From NCBI GenBank assembly GCA_027596075.1, contig JADGJC010000062.1, forward strand, positions 1-64,000: DNA of 64,000 bases, written 5' to 3'. The notes under the pieces were generated by a model. It worked only from the letters and a program-made list of their open reading frames with translations. It had not been told where the DNA came from and made no database searches. The position numbers were made by a program, and so were the translations under genes. Positions 36,309 through 48,000 of this stretch are shown here, one piece after another. The DNA comes from Rhizophlyctis rosea. Its lineage: Eukaryota; Chytridiomycota; Chytridiomycetes; Rhizophlyctidales; Rhizophlyctidaceae. Numbering within the stretch: position 1 is the first letter of the stretch; every line of letters begins with the position of its first letter.

Positions 36309-37671
36309 GTCTATTGACCGAGGCATCGATTGCCCTCGATACAGCTTCCTTAATCCTCTGGTCGAAAGGAGTGGCAAGATTCAAGATGTCGGAATGGGTG
36401 AACGAAATGGCAAGTGTATGGCCGACTGTGCTATCGCATTACGTATTGCAAGGGGGTTGCTGGTATGGAAGTTGGGTAAAGTTCGTGTGCCTCGTGTGCC
36501 CTTGCCCCTTCACTTCTGGGGTCTGATGTGCAAGGTTGCAGGATGAATCGTCAACGCTCTTACGCAGGTGTTCAAGTTTTTGTTCATGCAGAATGCGTTG
36601 AAATGGATGTTTTGGATGTCTGGGTCGTTGCCGACGACTGGTGCAAATGCCAGCCCGTCACTCCCAGTCCAGTGTGAAATTCGGGTTCACCCACCACGCA
36701 CCACACCACCTTTTCCCTGTTCTTGACAGCAGGCCCGTTAGGATGCGCCCTGGGTGTTTTTGCCGTGTGCTAGCAATAGTCCCAGACATTCGTGTCTGCA
36801 GATGTGCATTAGTTGGTACTACATATGGGCTCCCTCGCTCGGGCTCATCGGGGGTGGCATGCCGAAGGCTTAGACAAATCTGACCCGTCCTATTCTTATC
36901 TCATTTAGCATTCTCAATCAGATTTAGCTGTACGGGTTGAGATGCAACAGGTGGAAGACCAGCCAGCTAAAGTGCGCTAAATTATGTCCAATGTGGGCAG
37001 GCCCATGCCACCCTCCAACCCACCTCCGAGCTTGATCCCTCCCGTTTTTTCCATCGTGGTTTGAAAAATGCATGGCAAAAGGGTGCCATTGCCAATTTGG
37101 TATAATTTTCCGCATTCGTTGAATTTGATAGTTGGTTGCACAGAAAAGACAAATGATCGACAGGAGTGATCCATACTGACGGCACGGGCCAATCGTTGCA
37201 TAATTCTAGATTGTTAGATTGATTGAGCGATTGATTAACCGACACTCACCCAGCGGCAGAACAGAATTTACAGCATGCTGAACCATCGACGGCCTGCACA
37301 TCCGATATAGCATCATGAAACGGCGTTCTCAATCGCTCCATCTTCTACAGTGGAGGATCAATGAACTTAAAATGCACTTGCTCACACTCGTGTTCAATGG
37401 TCAGTCACGACCGCATAAGATCTGTAAGACTATGCACTTTTCACAAAATGTAGAACTAATTCTCAACACATTGAAGAGACAATGGGGCACCTCAAACATG
37501 TCCGGCAACCTTGATGTTGCTGTTTTGCCGACATTGGCCCATTTGGATGTTCAGCATCACCGTCTGGTAACCTCCTGCCGGGGCAGGTTTGAGGAGCCCC
37601 AATAAATCTAAATGTGCAAAGTAGAGGACTGTCGATGGCCCCAGCCGAATTTAGCAAAAAGTCAAAAGTAA
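36309..37671. other. Intergenic stretch, 1.4 kb
   Basis: Upstream of the Cys-rich membrane protein gene, reaching to the tRNA. Only unsupported short frames occur, with no repeats or recognisable elements. It presumably contains the membrane-protein promoter. Confidence 0.45.
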
Positions 37672-37745
37672 TGGTTTCGTCCGGGATCGAACCGGAGACC
37701 TCCTGTGTGTTAGACAGGTGTGATAACCAACTACACCACGAAACC
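37672..37745 (-). tRNA. tRNA-Val (anticodon AAC)
   Basis: 74 nt folding as a standard cloverleaf. The acceptor stem GGTTTCG pairs with CGAAACC, with discriminator A. The D-loop contains GTAGTTGGTTATCAC. The anticodon stem CCTGT/ACAGG encloses loop CTAACAC, giving anticodon AAC. The T arm is TCCGG-TTCGATC-CCGGA, containing the B box GGTTCGATCC. No intron and no encoded CCA, as expected for a eukaryotic nuclear tRNA. A T-run terminator is not obvious just downstream. Confidence 0.95.
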
Positions 37746-38251
37746 TGATGTAGTGTTGAAAATTCTAATTACTGGAAGTTATTAGTTCCTAATATTGGGT
37801 TTTGCGTTGAATAAGTACCAAAGATTGGCCGAATTTCAGAGTGACGAAGGCCTCGTTGTGAAATACGATAACAATGAAGTTGAAAAGTTTAAAGGGAGCA
37901 AACAGAAAGAGTACGAAAAGTGAATGAGAAGATGGTCAGGTAAATCGCGCTAAGCCACACCACCGTTCCCAGCACCGCGCGTTAGCAGAGCAGTCAGGGT
38001 CCAGAGCGCAACCTCTTCCCCATCGAATCAGACGTCTTCCGCTCTTTTCCATCTCAAAGGGGGAATCAATAGGCTAGCACCAGGCAGCCACACGTAGAAT
38101 GTACCGCTAGTGGCTTCATTCCTTCTCGTCATCAATGCTTGTCACTCCGTTGTGAATGACTCCGACCCTCACAAGTCTCACATAGCTCATCGAGTCTGCA
38201 CCTGCTCGAATCCGCATCCGTCAAAGCCATCCATACCCCTTCACCTCCCAC
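37746..38251. other. Intergenic stretch between the tRNA and the DHHC gene
   Basis: 506 bp; shared upstream region of the tRNA (minus) and the palmitoyltransferase (plus). No element recognised. Confidence 0.4.
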
Positions 38252-39368
38252 ATGCCCCGCAAGAATGGCTGCCAATGCCCTTGGGACTTCCGCCAAATCC
38301 TCTTCTTCAGCTTCCTCTCCCTGTCATTCGCATGCCACTACACCCTCAACGACAGCTTCCTTCTCCATATCCCGCCGTCACGCGTCTTCCTCTGGGTATG
38401 GAATGGGTTGTTGGGCATCGTCATGATGGTCACAGGGCTTTGGCTGATGATGTTCGATCCGGCGGATCCGAATGTCATGAGTAGAAGGCGGAAACGGGTG
38501 GGGATAGATGATGATGTTTCCGCACGAAGTGCACAGGGTGGTGGTAGAGAGAGAGACATGGAGCGGGAAGGACGAGAGATGTTGTTTTGTACGGCTTGTC
38601 AAGTTCCAGTGTGGGTGAAATGGTTCTATGTTGATTGCGTCCTTTGGCTCATCAAATCGACTCGCATTGCTAACCTGCCAAAATCCTCCAATATCAGACA
38701 TCCAACGTCACTCCATTGCAAATACTGTGAGAAGTGCGTGTTGAGACTGGATCATCATTGTTTTTATGTAAATAACTGCATTGGAAGGCGAAACTATAGG
38801 TAAGCGTCATCAATCAATTGCGTGAACGCTGGTGATTATGGAATTATCCTCATGACTTTCATTGCAGAGTGTACATGATATCCATGTCATCCATTGCAAT
38901 ATATTGCCTAACAGCGGGCTGCATTAGCCTATACGTGTTTATACGAAGCTTCAATGATAACAGTGAGTGTGCGCAATACTTACACCGACCTCTCGTTTGT
39001 TGTATTGATCTTCCTCAAGCGCAGACTTCTCAACCAATACTCACAACCATCTTGCCCTCCCATCCCAAACCACCATACAAGCCGTCAGCGGCTGTCACAC
39101 TATCCTCTGCGCTGCAGTATGTTGGTTCATTGGTAGCCTGTTACGATTGCATATTGTACTATGTAGGTTGTCATGATCATTGAGACCATCTTTGCGGGTG
39201 CTCTGAAGTAACTGACAGCTTTTGATGAATCTAGACTTGAGGGGTATGACCACATTGGAGTATTCTCGTTACTTGCGACAAAGAGAAGATGCACAAAAGC
39301 CTGTCAAGCGATGCGATCGATGGGGTGTTGAGGGAGCACGATCATGGAAGAAGGTATATCTCGCGTGA
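38252..39368 (+). CDS. DHHC-type protein S-palmitoyltransferase
   Basis: Transfers palmitate to cysteines of membrane-associated proteins. Two membrane helices (about residues 15-35 and 50-72, the second ending in the DPADPN motif) precede a cytosolic loop with the zinc-binding Cys-rich domain. That domain begins FCTACQVPV and, after an intron ending at ATATCAG, continues [32 protein letters not shown], with catalytic Cys in DHHC. A third helix ([18 protein letters not shown]) and a fourth (near 39100-39170) follow. The last exon (from about 39224) reads [17 protein letters not shown], the TTxE motif typical of the family, and stops at TGA 39366-39368. Several short introns. The subfamily is not assigned. 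Confidence 0.88.
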
Positions 39369-39560
39369 CCTACATTCACCAATAGAATTGACAACTCATG
39401 CCGGTTCCGTCCCAGCAATCTCGGAAAATACAGCCTATAATGGACATAGATACCATCCCCGTGATTGCCACCAGTACATTATGACAGCTGTTGCAAATGG
39501 ACATGGTGCTGGACAAGTCTTGGAGTAATTCTTTTGACGGAATACAAAGTGATGGACCCA

Positions 39561-42500
39561 TCACAGCTTTGCCCGTAACTCCGTACCCTGCGGCCCGTCC
39601 ACACCCTCACCGATATGATGCCCACCGGTCTTCAGGTTGCCGGAAGTGCTCGGCCTCCTAGCATTCTCCCACCTTTCCCGGCCCTCACTGGCCACCTCCA
39701 AATACCACTCTAAACACGCCACCCTCCTGGTATAATCCACGGTATCCCCATCAAACACCACTTCCAAAAGCTCTTTCCACACCAAAGAACTATCCGGGTT
39801 CATTCCACCAGCTACACCCTCAAAATAACCCCCGGCACTTTCTGCTTCCGACCCTAAGAGATCTCTCCATTGAGTCGGTGTAGGTCCGCCCAACATGACC
39901 CACTTGATTCCGTCCAAGAGGATATGTAGTGACTGAAGGGAGATGTGGGCGATTTGATCAAATAGGGCGGTGCATAACTGTAATTTCCGCATGTGCTGCT
40001 GAACTTCTGGTGAAGCAGAGAGGATTTCGTTCAATCTGCCTTCTGGTCCATTTGTTCCACTCTTTGTCACGCGCACACGGCCGTAATATATCGTCTGCAC
40101 CAGCCCAGCTATGCATTTTATTGCTAGGAAATCCCCTTCGTCCCCATCTGGTCCATCCGCAAAACCTTCTGTTGCGTCTTCTTCCTCAGTGACTTCTGGA
40201 GCTAGTGACTCTTGCTCCTCCCCGCTTTCCGCCGGCGAGAAGACCACTGAGTATTGTGTGGAAGAAAGGGAAGATAAGGCTTTTACAGAGGTGGAAAACG
40301 ACTGACGAAGGAGGTCAAAGTCGATTGCGGCGGGGAAGTTCTGGAGGGCAGAAGGAATGGTTGGATTTCGGAAATAAAAATGGAAAATAGGTCGCTTGCC
40401 GATGAAATAAAACGTACCTGGACAACCAAATCCGCATAACGGGGCGCAAATTCTTTCACAACGGATCTGAAACGCCAACCAAGACTCAAGAGGCTAATGC
40501 AAGTTGCATGCGCTACCTCGAACAGGTCCCGGTCTTCGTTGGCCGTCGGTCGTCCAACACCCGCAGAGGGAACCGCCAGTGTCAAGTGAGGTATAATTTG
40601 TGGCAGTAATACATTGCGTACAACTGGCGGACTAAGACTTCTAAGTACTGTCCGGGCAAATGTCAATTGGAATAGAAGGCGACTTTTCGACAATCGGTCT
40701 GCATGAGAAGACGTCAATATTGCGATTTGGTATTCTTCCATCGCACTATGTCCAACCCACCATCCTCCCCGCCCTCCCCATCCCCAACCAACATTTTAAG
40801 AACCCCATCCGCAAAACCCTCCTCCTTTCCATTCCTCTCTCCCATCCACTTTGCAATACCGCGCACCGTCTCTCTCCATGCAGGATAGCCATCAACTCCA
40901 AATTGTAACGTCACGAAATGCAAGTGTGCCAATGAGCGCAGAATGGGAAGTATGATGCCTTCGTGGTAGAGGGTGATGAGATTGTGGTGGAGGAGGTTGA
41001 TGGCTGCGTTGGAGATTAGGTTGATGGAGAAAAGGACTATTTGGAGGTGGGACCATTGGGATTTTGTGGTTGGGGATGGGGTTGCTGGAGAGGGGGGTTG
41101 AGTGAAGCATTGATGCGTCACTGGATAGTGCACTTTCATACCTTCGTTATCATGTTGTTTGTGGAGCAGTGTCTTCCCCATCCTGTTGCTTCCATCACGG
41201 CAAAATGCATCAATCCTATCAACCAAAAATTTACCTTGAGGGTCATACGTCTGTACAATATCAACAAACCATACCTTACAAACGCATCCACTATTGCCCG
41301 TTGGCCCTCGACTCCATCCGTAGCACAACATCTCATCAAATTGCCGATTGCCCGTGATAGCCGACCAACTTCTTGTTTCATTAGGCTTTTCGGTTCATCA
41401 GGAGAGGTGACGGTCAGACCTTGTTCCAGGAGTACTGTGACGGAGATGGACAACAAGACCTGATGTAATGCGGATGATATTGTTAAGATGCATTCTTTGG
41501 ATGTTTGCGGAACACCCCACCTTCCAATTGACATCCTGCTGCAACCGAGAGAAGTCACCATAGATAGCATGAAGCTGCGAGACTGTGTACGCAATGGCTT
41601 CACGTGCAACCCAGCTGGAATATGTTGTATCTATGGATGAATGTAAGCAAATTCACGAATGGGGGCAAAGCTTGGAGAGGCTTACTATGCACGGCCTTTG
41701 CGGCCTTGTCTAACGTTATCAAAGTCTGTGCGGCAGCAACACTCTTTGCGCTCTGAACGGCTTGTGACTTGTGGGATCTTCTTGATGATTGGTCTTTGGC
41801 GACAACATCCAATGCCTGGCTGCAATATTGCTCAGATGCTGGGCAACAAAACATATATTCAGATAACTTACAGTATCCCAACCCAACCGAGTAACGCACC
41901 TGATCATACTTTAGCTTCAGGGTACGCTCAGTGTATAGCCAAACAAACAAATCCTATAACTTACCCAAGTGATTTGCAGGAAGTGCATCTTCCTTCACGC
42001 TACCCACCAAATTCGTCACCCATTCTCCATCATCTACCTCATCACTACCAAAAGGCCACCACCGTTTCCGTTTCCCAGATTGATTCTTGTACTTTGATTC
42101 CCAACGACGGATCAGAACTTCTCGATATACAGTGCTGACTGGTATGCCGGTCTCAAGAGTTTGGAAGTCAAGAGAAGATAAGAAAGCAGAAGAGAGGGTT
42201 GCCACAGTGGGAAGGGGAAAATTGCAGAAGGGTCGTAGGAGGTGGAGTGTGAGGAAGAGGGGATGGGCACTACAAGCAAATGTAAGTGATTTTAAGTGCG
42301 TAATGCAGTGCATAGAAAGTGCGGCTCACATGCGCAAGGACTGGAGAGTGGAAGTGAGGGTGGCAAGAGCTTGCTTTTGGTCAGCGATATCAAGAAAATC
42401 TGTAGAACAGATTGATGACATGACCACAAGAAGCCCGAGACCATTGGTGTCATGCCACTCACCTAAGCATGATGCCAACGCAGCGCAGGCATGATGGCGC

Positions 42501-43951
42501 GCATCAAGGGTCTGAAGATCATTGGATTGCAAAGTAGTGCTGACATCCATGATTAGGCTACGGGTTGGCAACAGCAAGTCTTGTCCATTCAGTCCACCTG
42601 CAATGGGTAAAATGATTACAACCCACCGACTTAGGACAGTGAGTGAGGTTGGATTGGCCATCATACCTCGTTTACGCAGCCATGTAGCCAGCAATGCAAG
42701 TGCCGCTGAGAGAAGAGTCAGGTCTGCATTGTCCTCTTCCTTCTTAAGTGCTTCACGGCCAGTATCGAGCGTCAGACGCACAAAATGTGGTGTGAACCAG
42801 GTCCGGGGTAGATGTAGACAGTACTCTCCCAATATCTTGATATTTTCTTGCACCTGGTATGCAAGACGGGGATAAGTCTGTAGGTTAGTCATGCTGTACT
42901 GAAATATCTTACCAACGATTCGCTGCGTCCTTCATACTCCATTATGGTCTGATAGCTGCATTTAAGGACTCCGGTCATTTTGTTAACTACACCTTGTGGT
43001 GCAGTTGTCCGCACTTCAGATGAGCCAATGAGACCAGCCTCACGCAAGAAAGAGATCCGGATGGCTTCCAAGTGCTCGTTCAGCAAGATTGTACTGATGC
43101 CATCAGGAAGGAAATTGAGCACTAATTGCTGGTAACACTAATTCATTCAATTGAACAAACCTCAGGCATCCGTCCTCTTGTAATCTAAGATTTCGTTCTG
43201 TGAAAGCTTTTTGCCAGACAGCTGCTCCGAGCACCGAGACAGACTTGTCTGGGAAAGTCTGCATTCATAAGATTGAGAAATCATTCCCTTTTGACATCAC
43301 ACCAGCAGGGATCCCTTACACCAGCATGAATACTATCTAAGACAGCCAGACGCCGAACGGAATTCGCAGGCTCCTCTTGGAATGGGGAGGCGGTCATGGC
43401 ATACAGTCCCACAAGTAACATTGCCTCAAGGATTACTTTATGAACTGTGGTAATGCTCTCTCTGTTCAATATGGGCGTATAAGATTTACAACGGACAATT
43501 CCTAGCAGGTTGCGATTGATTGTGCTGACTGACCCCTCCTTGAACACTGTCTTCGTTCCTCCCAAGTATTTCAGAGCCACTTCCCAATCGAACCCTGCCT
43601 TTGGCAACAGCATCGAGACTGATTGCCATATTCGGTGCCGACAAGGACTGCTAATGGTTGTTAATTCTGAAAGTCTGTCGTCTGCGGTCGATGTGCATCA
43701 GTGACTGAAATGGACCCCTTTGGCTGTCGGGAGCTGCCACCTGTCGGTGTTCTGAGTACAGTGTCTTCACCCAACTGATGGCACACTGCCAATACTCTTC
43801 CAATTTTGCTGAGCTCGCCAGCTAAAAGGGTATTCCATAGCAGACGTGAAATGGTCTTGTTCCGTTTTCGCATTTTCTCATTGCCTTCCGCGTGGTAGCG
43901 ATGGCACAGGTCCAAGCGGAGAAGGGATGCAGGGAAGGAAGTGCAAACCAT
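39561..43951 (-). CDS. Long helical protein ending in AKL, possible PEX8-like peroxin
   Basis: Many short exons encode a mostly alpha-helical protein of roughly 1,000 residues. The start at 43951 (MVCTSFPASLLRLDL) is provisional. Recognisable stretches include LTFARTVLRSLSPPVVRNVLLPQIIPHL (about 40600-40670) and DLFEVAHATCISLLS (about 40500), which resemble the C-terminal half of fungal PEX8. The protein ends TELRAKL, and AKL fits a peroxisomal PTS1. PEX8 is an intraperoxisomal peroxin that itself carries a PTS, so tail and helical build agree. Family identity is not certain; another HEAT-like protein is possible. Exon borders were not all resolved. The CCAAT array at 44265-44777 lies upstream of its start. 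Confidence 0.5.
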
Positions 43952-44264
43952 CAGCGGGCTAATCCGCGGGTCAAAGCCACCACGTCACACAAACCTGGCG
44001 CACGAGGAGGGTCCTTGGATTTTTCACCATCCCTCTTTATGTGTTCTCCTGCGACAAGCACAGACTCGCATATGCGAAAGGGCCACCCACATTGCCCGTC
44101 AAAATCTGAAAGAGGGGACACATCGGGAACGCCCTACTTTTATATGATTTGAACTGAAAAAACCTGCATCACTGCGCAACCGGAGATGATTGCCGCTCCG
44201 TAATCGGATGAAACTTTCGAACGGTAATCACTATGATGTCAGCCGGAGGTGATTTCCCCTGCGA

Positions 44265-44777
44265 TGATTGGCTGCAAACATCATTGAGTGATTGGTGCAC
44301 GCTGATTGGTGGAAGCTGGGATTGCTCCGTAATGAAGTGATTGCTGCACTATAGCGCATTTGGTTAGTGATTGCCCAAAGCTGATTGGCAGGAAATCAAG
44401 CAACGCTATAAAGTGATTGCCGCACGCTGATTGGTGGAAGCTCGACGTTGGGATTGCCCTTTACAGCAGTGATTGCTGCACTATGATTGGTCGGAGCATA
44501 AATAGTGATTGCCCAAAGCTGATTAGCTGGGTTAGCAAGTTGATTGCTGCACCTGATTGGAGGAAGTCGAAGCATGAGTTTCCCGCGTAGGGAAGTGATT
44601 GCTGCACGCTGAATTGTCGGAGCATATGAATGATTGGATCGTAGTGCCCCGGCTGATTAGCTGGCAATCAAGCATGGTAATTAAGAGATTGCTGCTCGCC
44701 GATTGGCCGGCGCGTTTTTTGCATGGTGATTGGCTAGGAATCATGCATTAGTTAAGTGATTGCTGCACGCTGATTGG
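44265..44777 (+). repeat. Directional array of inverted CCAAT boxes (TGATTGG/TGATTGC)
   Basis: Ten exact TGATTGG heptamers occur in 513 bp, all on the plus strand: 44265, 44289, 44303, 44382, 44428, 44484, 44554, 44631, 44727 and 44771. One CGATTGG lies near 44700. About nine (A/G)TGATTGC or close variants alternate with them. Many sit in a longer degenerate unit, AGTGATTGCTGCACGCTGATTGG, often followed by (T)CGGAGCAT. A second module, AGTGATTGCCCAAAGCTGATT, alternates with it. TGATTGG is the complement of CCAATCA, the core bound by the heterotrimeric HAP/NF-Y factor. It ends just before a TATA box at 44821. Confidence 0.8.
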
Positions 44778-44820
44778 TCGCAAAGATTTCAGGGTCTTCC
44801 CGTTCGGTGTGCATCATCAG

Positions 44821-44828
44821 TATAAAAG
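44821..44828 (+). promoter_or_regulatory. TATA box next to the CCAAT array
   Basis: TATAAAAG, 44 bp after the last TGATTGG heptamer. No convincing gene follows on plus; the first ATG-started frame downstream is 33 codons (44893-44994). It may drive a short or non-coding transcript running towards the SART3 3' end. Confidence 0.45.
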
Positions 44829-45065
44829 CTCTTCTCGTCACCAAGTGGGAGCTTGTGCCGTAATTTCGTTGCCCCACTCGTCTCATTTCGCCATGACGAA
44901 GACGCTGTTGATTAACGTGACCGAAACAAGATGTTGTTTCCAATGCCATCTCTTGCAATTTCTACTTGACACGCTTTGCTATGCTATGCAATAACCGAAA
45001 TTGCTATCTAGCAATATATCTCGCTGCACTACTTCAACTCCACTAACTACATCTCATCTTCCCCA

Positions 45066-48000
45066 TCACTCCACATCCATACCCTCAGGCTCCGTCTTGG
45101 CAACTTTGGGCTCCCCACCACCTTCTCCGTCCCCATCAAACTTCCTCTTCGCATACGCCCTCCCATTCGCATCCTCCTTCGTGGAAGCCCCTGTCCCTCC
45201 ATAAATCAACTTCCGGAAATCATCCTGTGATTTCTGGCCCGCACTGGTGGCTGACGCAGCTTGGACAGGCGTGTCGTTGTTCGTGCCAACATTCTGAAAG
45301 GCAGAATCTCCACCTGCAAGCACGGCTTTCCGGTGAGGTGTCCGCCCGCCCGTTGCAGGTTTTGCTGATCGAGGGACAAAACCTGGTGGTGGTCTGCACG
45401 GCCTGTTAGATAAAAGCCGTAAATGGTCCTTGCAAAGCAATAGCTAGATGCTCACTTCAGAATGCTAGCAGAAGGAGCCCCGCCCGCGGGCTCCTTCTTG
45501 ACGTCAGATTCCTTCTTGACTTCAGATTTCCCCTTGCCTTCTTTGCGGTCAAAGCCCAGTCCAGGCCGGGCATGACCACCTCCTCTCTGGAATCCACCAC
45601 GGCCCCTCTCGGGTCGGTTGTCGTATCCACCCCGCCCACCGCCACGGGCCCCGCCACGGCCACCACCGCGACCGCGTGTAGCACTGTCATCAAATTGTTG
45701 TATCAGCACCCATCGCTGCCATTCTCACGATGGATGCAGATCCTACCTCAAACCTCTCAAATTGGGATCAGCTCTCGTGACAACCACCACCCGACCATCC
45801 AAGTTCGTACCATTCAGCGCAAGTGCAGCTTTCGCTGATGCCTATATCCACACGACATTTAGCTTCCATTGCAAGGCAGTGTGCAAGCCAGAACAAACCT
45901 CATCCTCGTATTCAACGAATGCCTTATTCGAGTCGAAACTGGTCCTCACAATCAACCGGATGTCCTTCACCTTTCCATACTACGAGGGGGTTCGCCAATT
46001 GATTAGTCGCCTACACATGTGCGTAATAACGCTCCAGACATACCGTGGAGAAAGCGACTTCAAGATCTTCCTTGACCAATGATTGAGCGAGGTTCGTAAC
46101 ATAAATCTCCTTCTCATCAACCTCCTTCGGCCTTGGTAAAGACGGTGATGATTTTGCCTATCAATCAAAAATTCTTCGTTGCAATGCAGAAGCGCAACAT
46201 ACTTCGTTTTCTTGGGATCCGAGATTGCCACCATGGATCTGCGACGCGAACCGGGTTCAATAATCGTTTGGTTGAGCTTCAAACTCCGTTTGGCAGATTC
46301 CTTGAAAGCAGACAAATCAGAAAGCCACGAACATAGGAACAGAAAAGACTCAATACGCATACCGCATCCTCAAATTCAATGTAAGCAAAAGCTGCGGTCT
46401 TCCTGACCACCAGCCGAATTTCCACAATCTTGCCGAACTGCATAAACAGCCATCAGTGAACGAGTTTCACAGCTCTTACACACCGTTGTCAATTACATAC
46501 CTGTGAAAACGCATCACGAAGAACCGACTTCTGGATGTTCGCCGTCAGATTGCTCACGTAGACCTTGTTCTCCTCCATTTCATCTTTGCTGAAGTGCCAC
46601 ATTGATTGGGCGGGGCGACAGCGCACAACCGAGATCGGTTGACCTTCCAATTCGGTACCAGATTTGCCGGCCGCTGCACGAACTTCATGCTAGGTTGGGC
46701 ACGAGGTCAGTTGACTGATCCGTAGACTCCTTCTTGGCATCATGAGCTCCAGGACTTACGACATTCTGGAATTCCACGGACGCTTCCAGCTCTCCGGTAT
46801 CCGCATTGGGTTGTAGGACAACATCTATGATCTTCCCGCACTGCGATACAGGGTTAAGTCAAGCTGTCAACGTCCCAGGACCTGGTTGCTTGATCACTGA
46901 CCTCATCAAACAAATTCCGGAGTTGTGTTTCATCCACTCTTGAGGCCAAGTTCGTGACATACACGATATTCCCCGCCATGGAGCTACGATCGTTCGGATT
47001 AGCACAGCCCTTTACACTGATGAACGGTGTTTAGATAACCCACTTGTTGATTGTGTGGTACTGATGTAGATCGGCCTTCTTCTCTTTGTGACCATTTTGA
47101 GTATCACCTGCATTGTCTGCCAAGCCGCTAACGCTGAGACATAGGTCTAAGTAGCATATCGTCGATGGTGACATACCCTGCTGCGGTTTCTGATCCACCC
47201 CTTTCTGTTTGCCGGGCGCACCTTTCGCCGCACTCTTGCCTTTACCCTTTTCGTTCGAGAATGTGGGTGGCTGTAAGCCTGTATGAGCATGAAGGTCAAC
47301 TGGATCGGGCAAGGTAATGGGACTCACAGGTTCTTCTACGACTTCCATCGGCACCTGAGTTTCGACCGGCGCGACTTCGGCTTGAGCCTGGGCTTGTGCT
47401 GCTTCCTGCAGCGAAGACAAGTTAATGACTGACAAGACACTTAGAGCAGAAACATTTAAAGTCCACCTTCGCGCGGCGATGCTCAAGACTCTTCTGCTGC
47501 AACTGAATCATTGATATCGCTTGATAGAGCTCTGTCACGGTACCGCATTCTCTCTCAAATGTCAGCCATGCGTCGAATACACGTTCTGGCCAATCGATCG
47601 ACCTATTGCAGGCTTGCTTGTAAACACTCCGCGCTTTGGCGACGGTGGTGTGGTCTCTGTGCAAATTTTAAGATATAGGTTACGGATTGCCACACAGGCC
47701 AGTATAACATGCACCCACCTTTCGAATTGCGCCCATTCGACGTAAATATCACTCTGGTCAGGCATCCGGCGGGCCCCATCTTGATATAGTTTGGTGACAC
47801 GGGCAAAATCTTTGGATTTGTGTGTCTAGGTATATACGTGAGTAACACTATTAGACCTTGCTCCAAAGTATGATTTACCTCCAACCGAATCAACGAACGT
47901 TCGAGTCTGAGGTACGGATCGCCCGGAGCAAATTCTGCGTGATGATTTATGATGCCGGTTAGCAGATCGTCTGCATTTCATTGGCGGAAACCCGACATAC

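Larger units (their letters stand above)
43952..45065. other. Intergenic region holding the CCAAT array
   Basis: Between the start of the PEX8-like gene and the stop of SART3 (both minus). About half of it is the degenerate repeat array listed separately, followed by a TATA box on plus. Short frames on minus inside the array are products of the repeats. A 33-codon frame on plus (44893-44994) starts 65 bp after the TATA box and is unsupported. Confidence 0.6.

Noticed and set aside
44461..44744. Overlapping 68-70-residue frames on minus
   Set aside because: Produced by the CCAAT repeat array; no conserved composition and no start context.
44150..44800. CRISPR-like array
   Set aside because: Repeats are degenerate, spacing is irregular and there are no unique spacers; the organism is a eukaryote.
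44893..44994. 33-codon frame after the TATA box at 44821
   Set aside because: Too short and without a recognisable motif; kept only as a note in the array finding.
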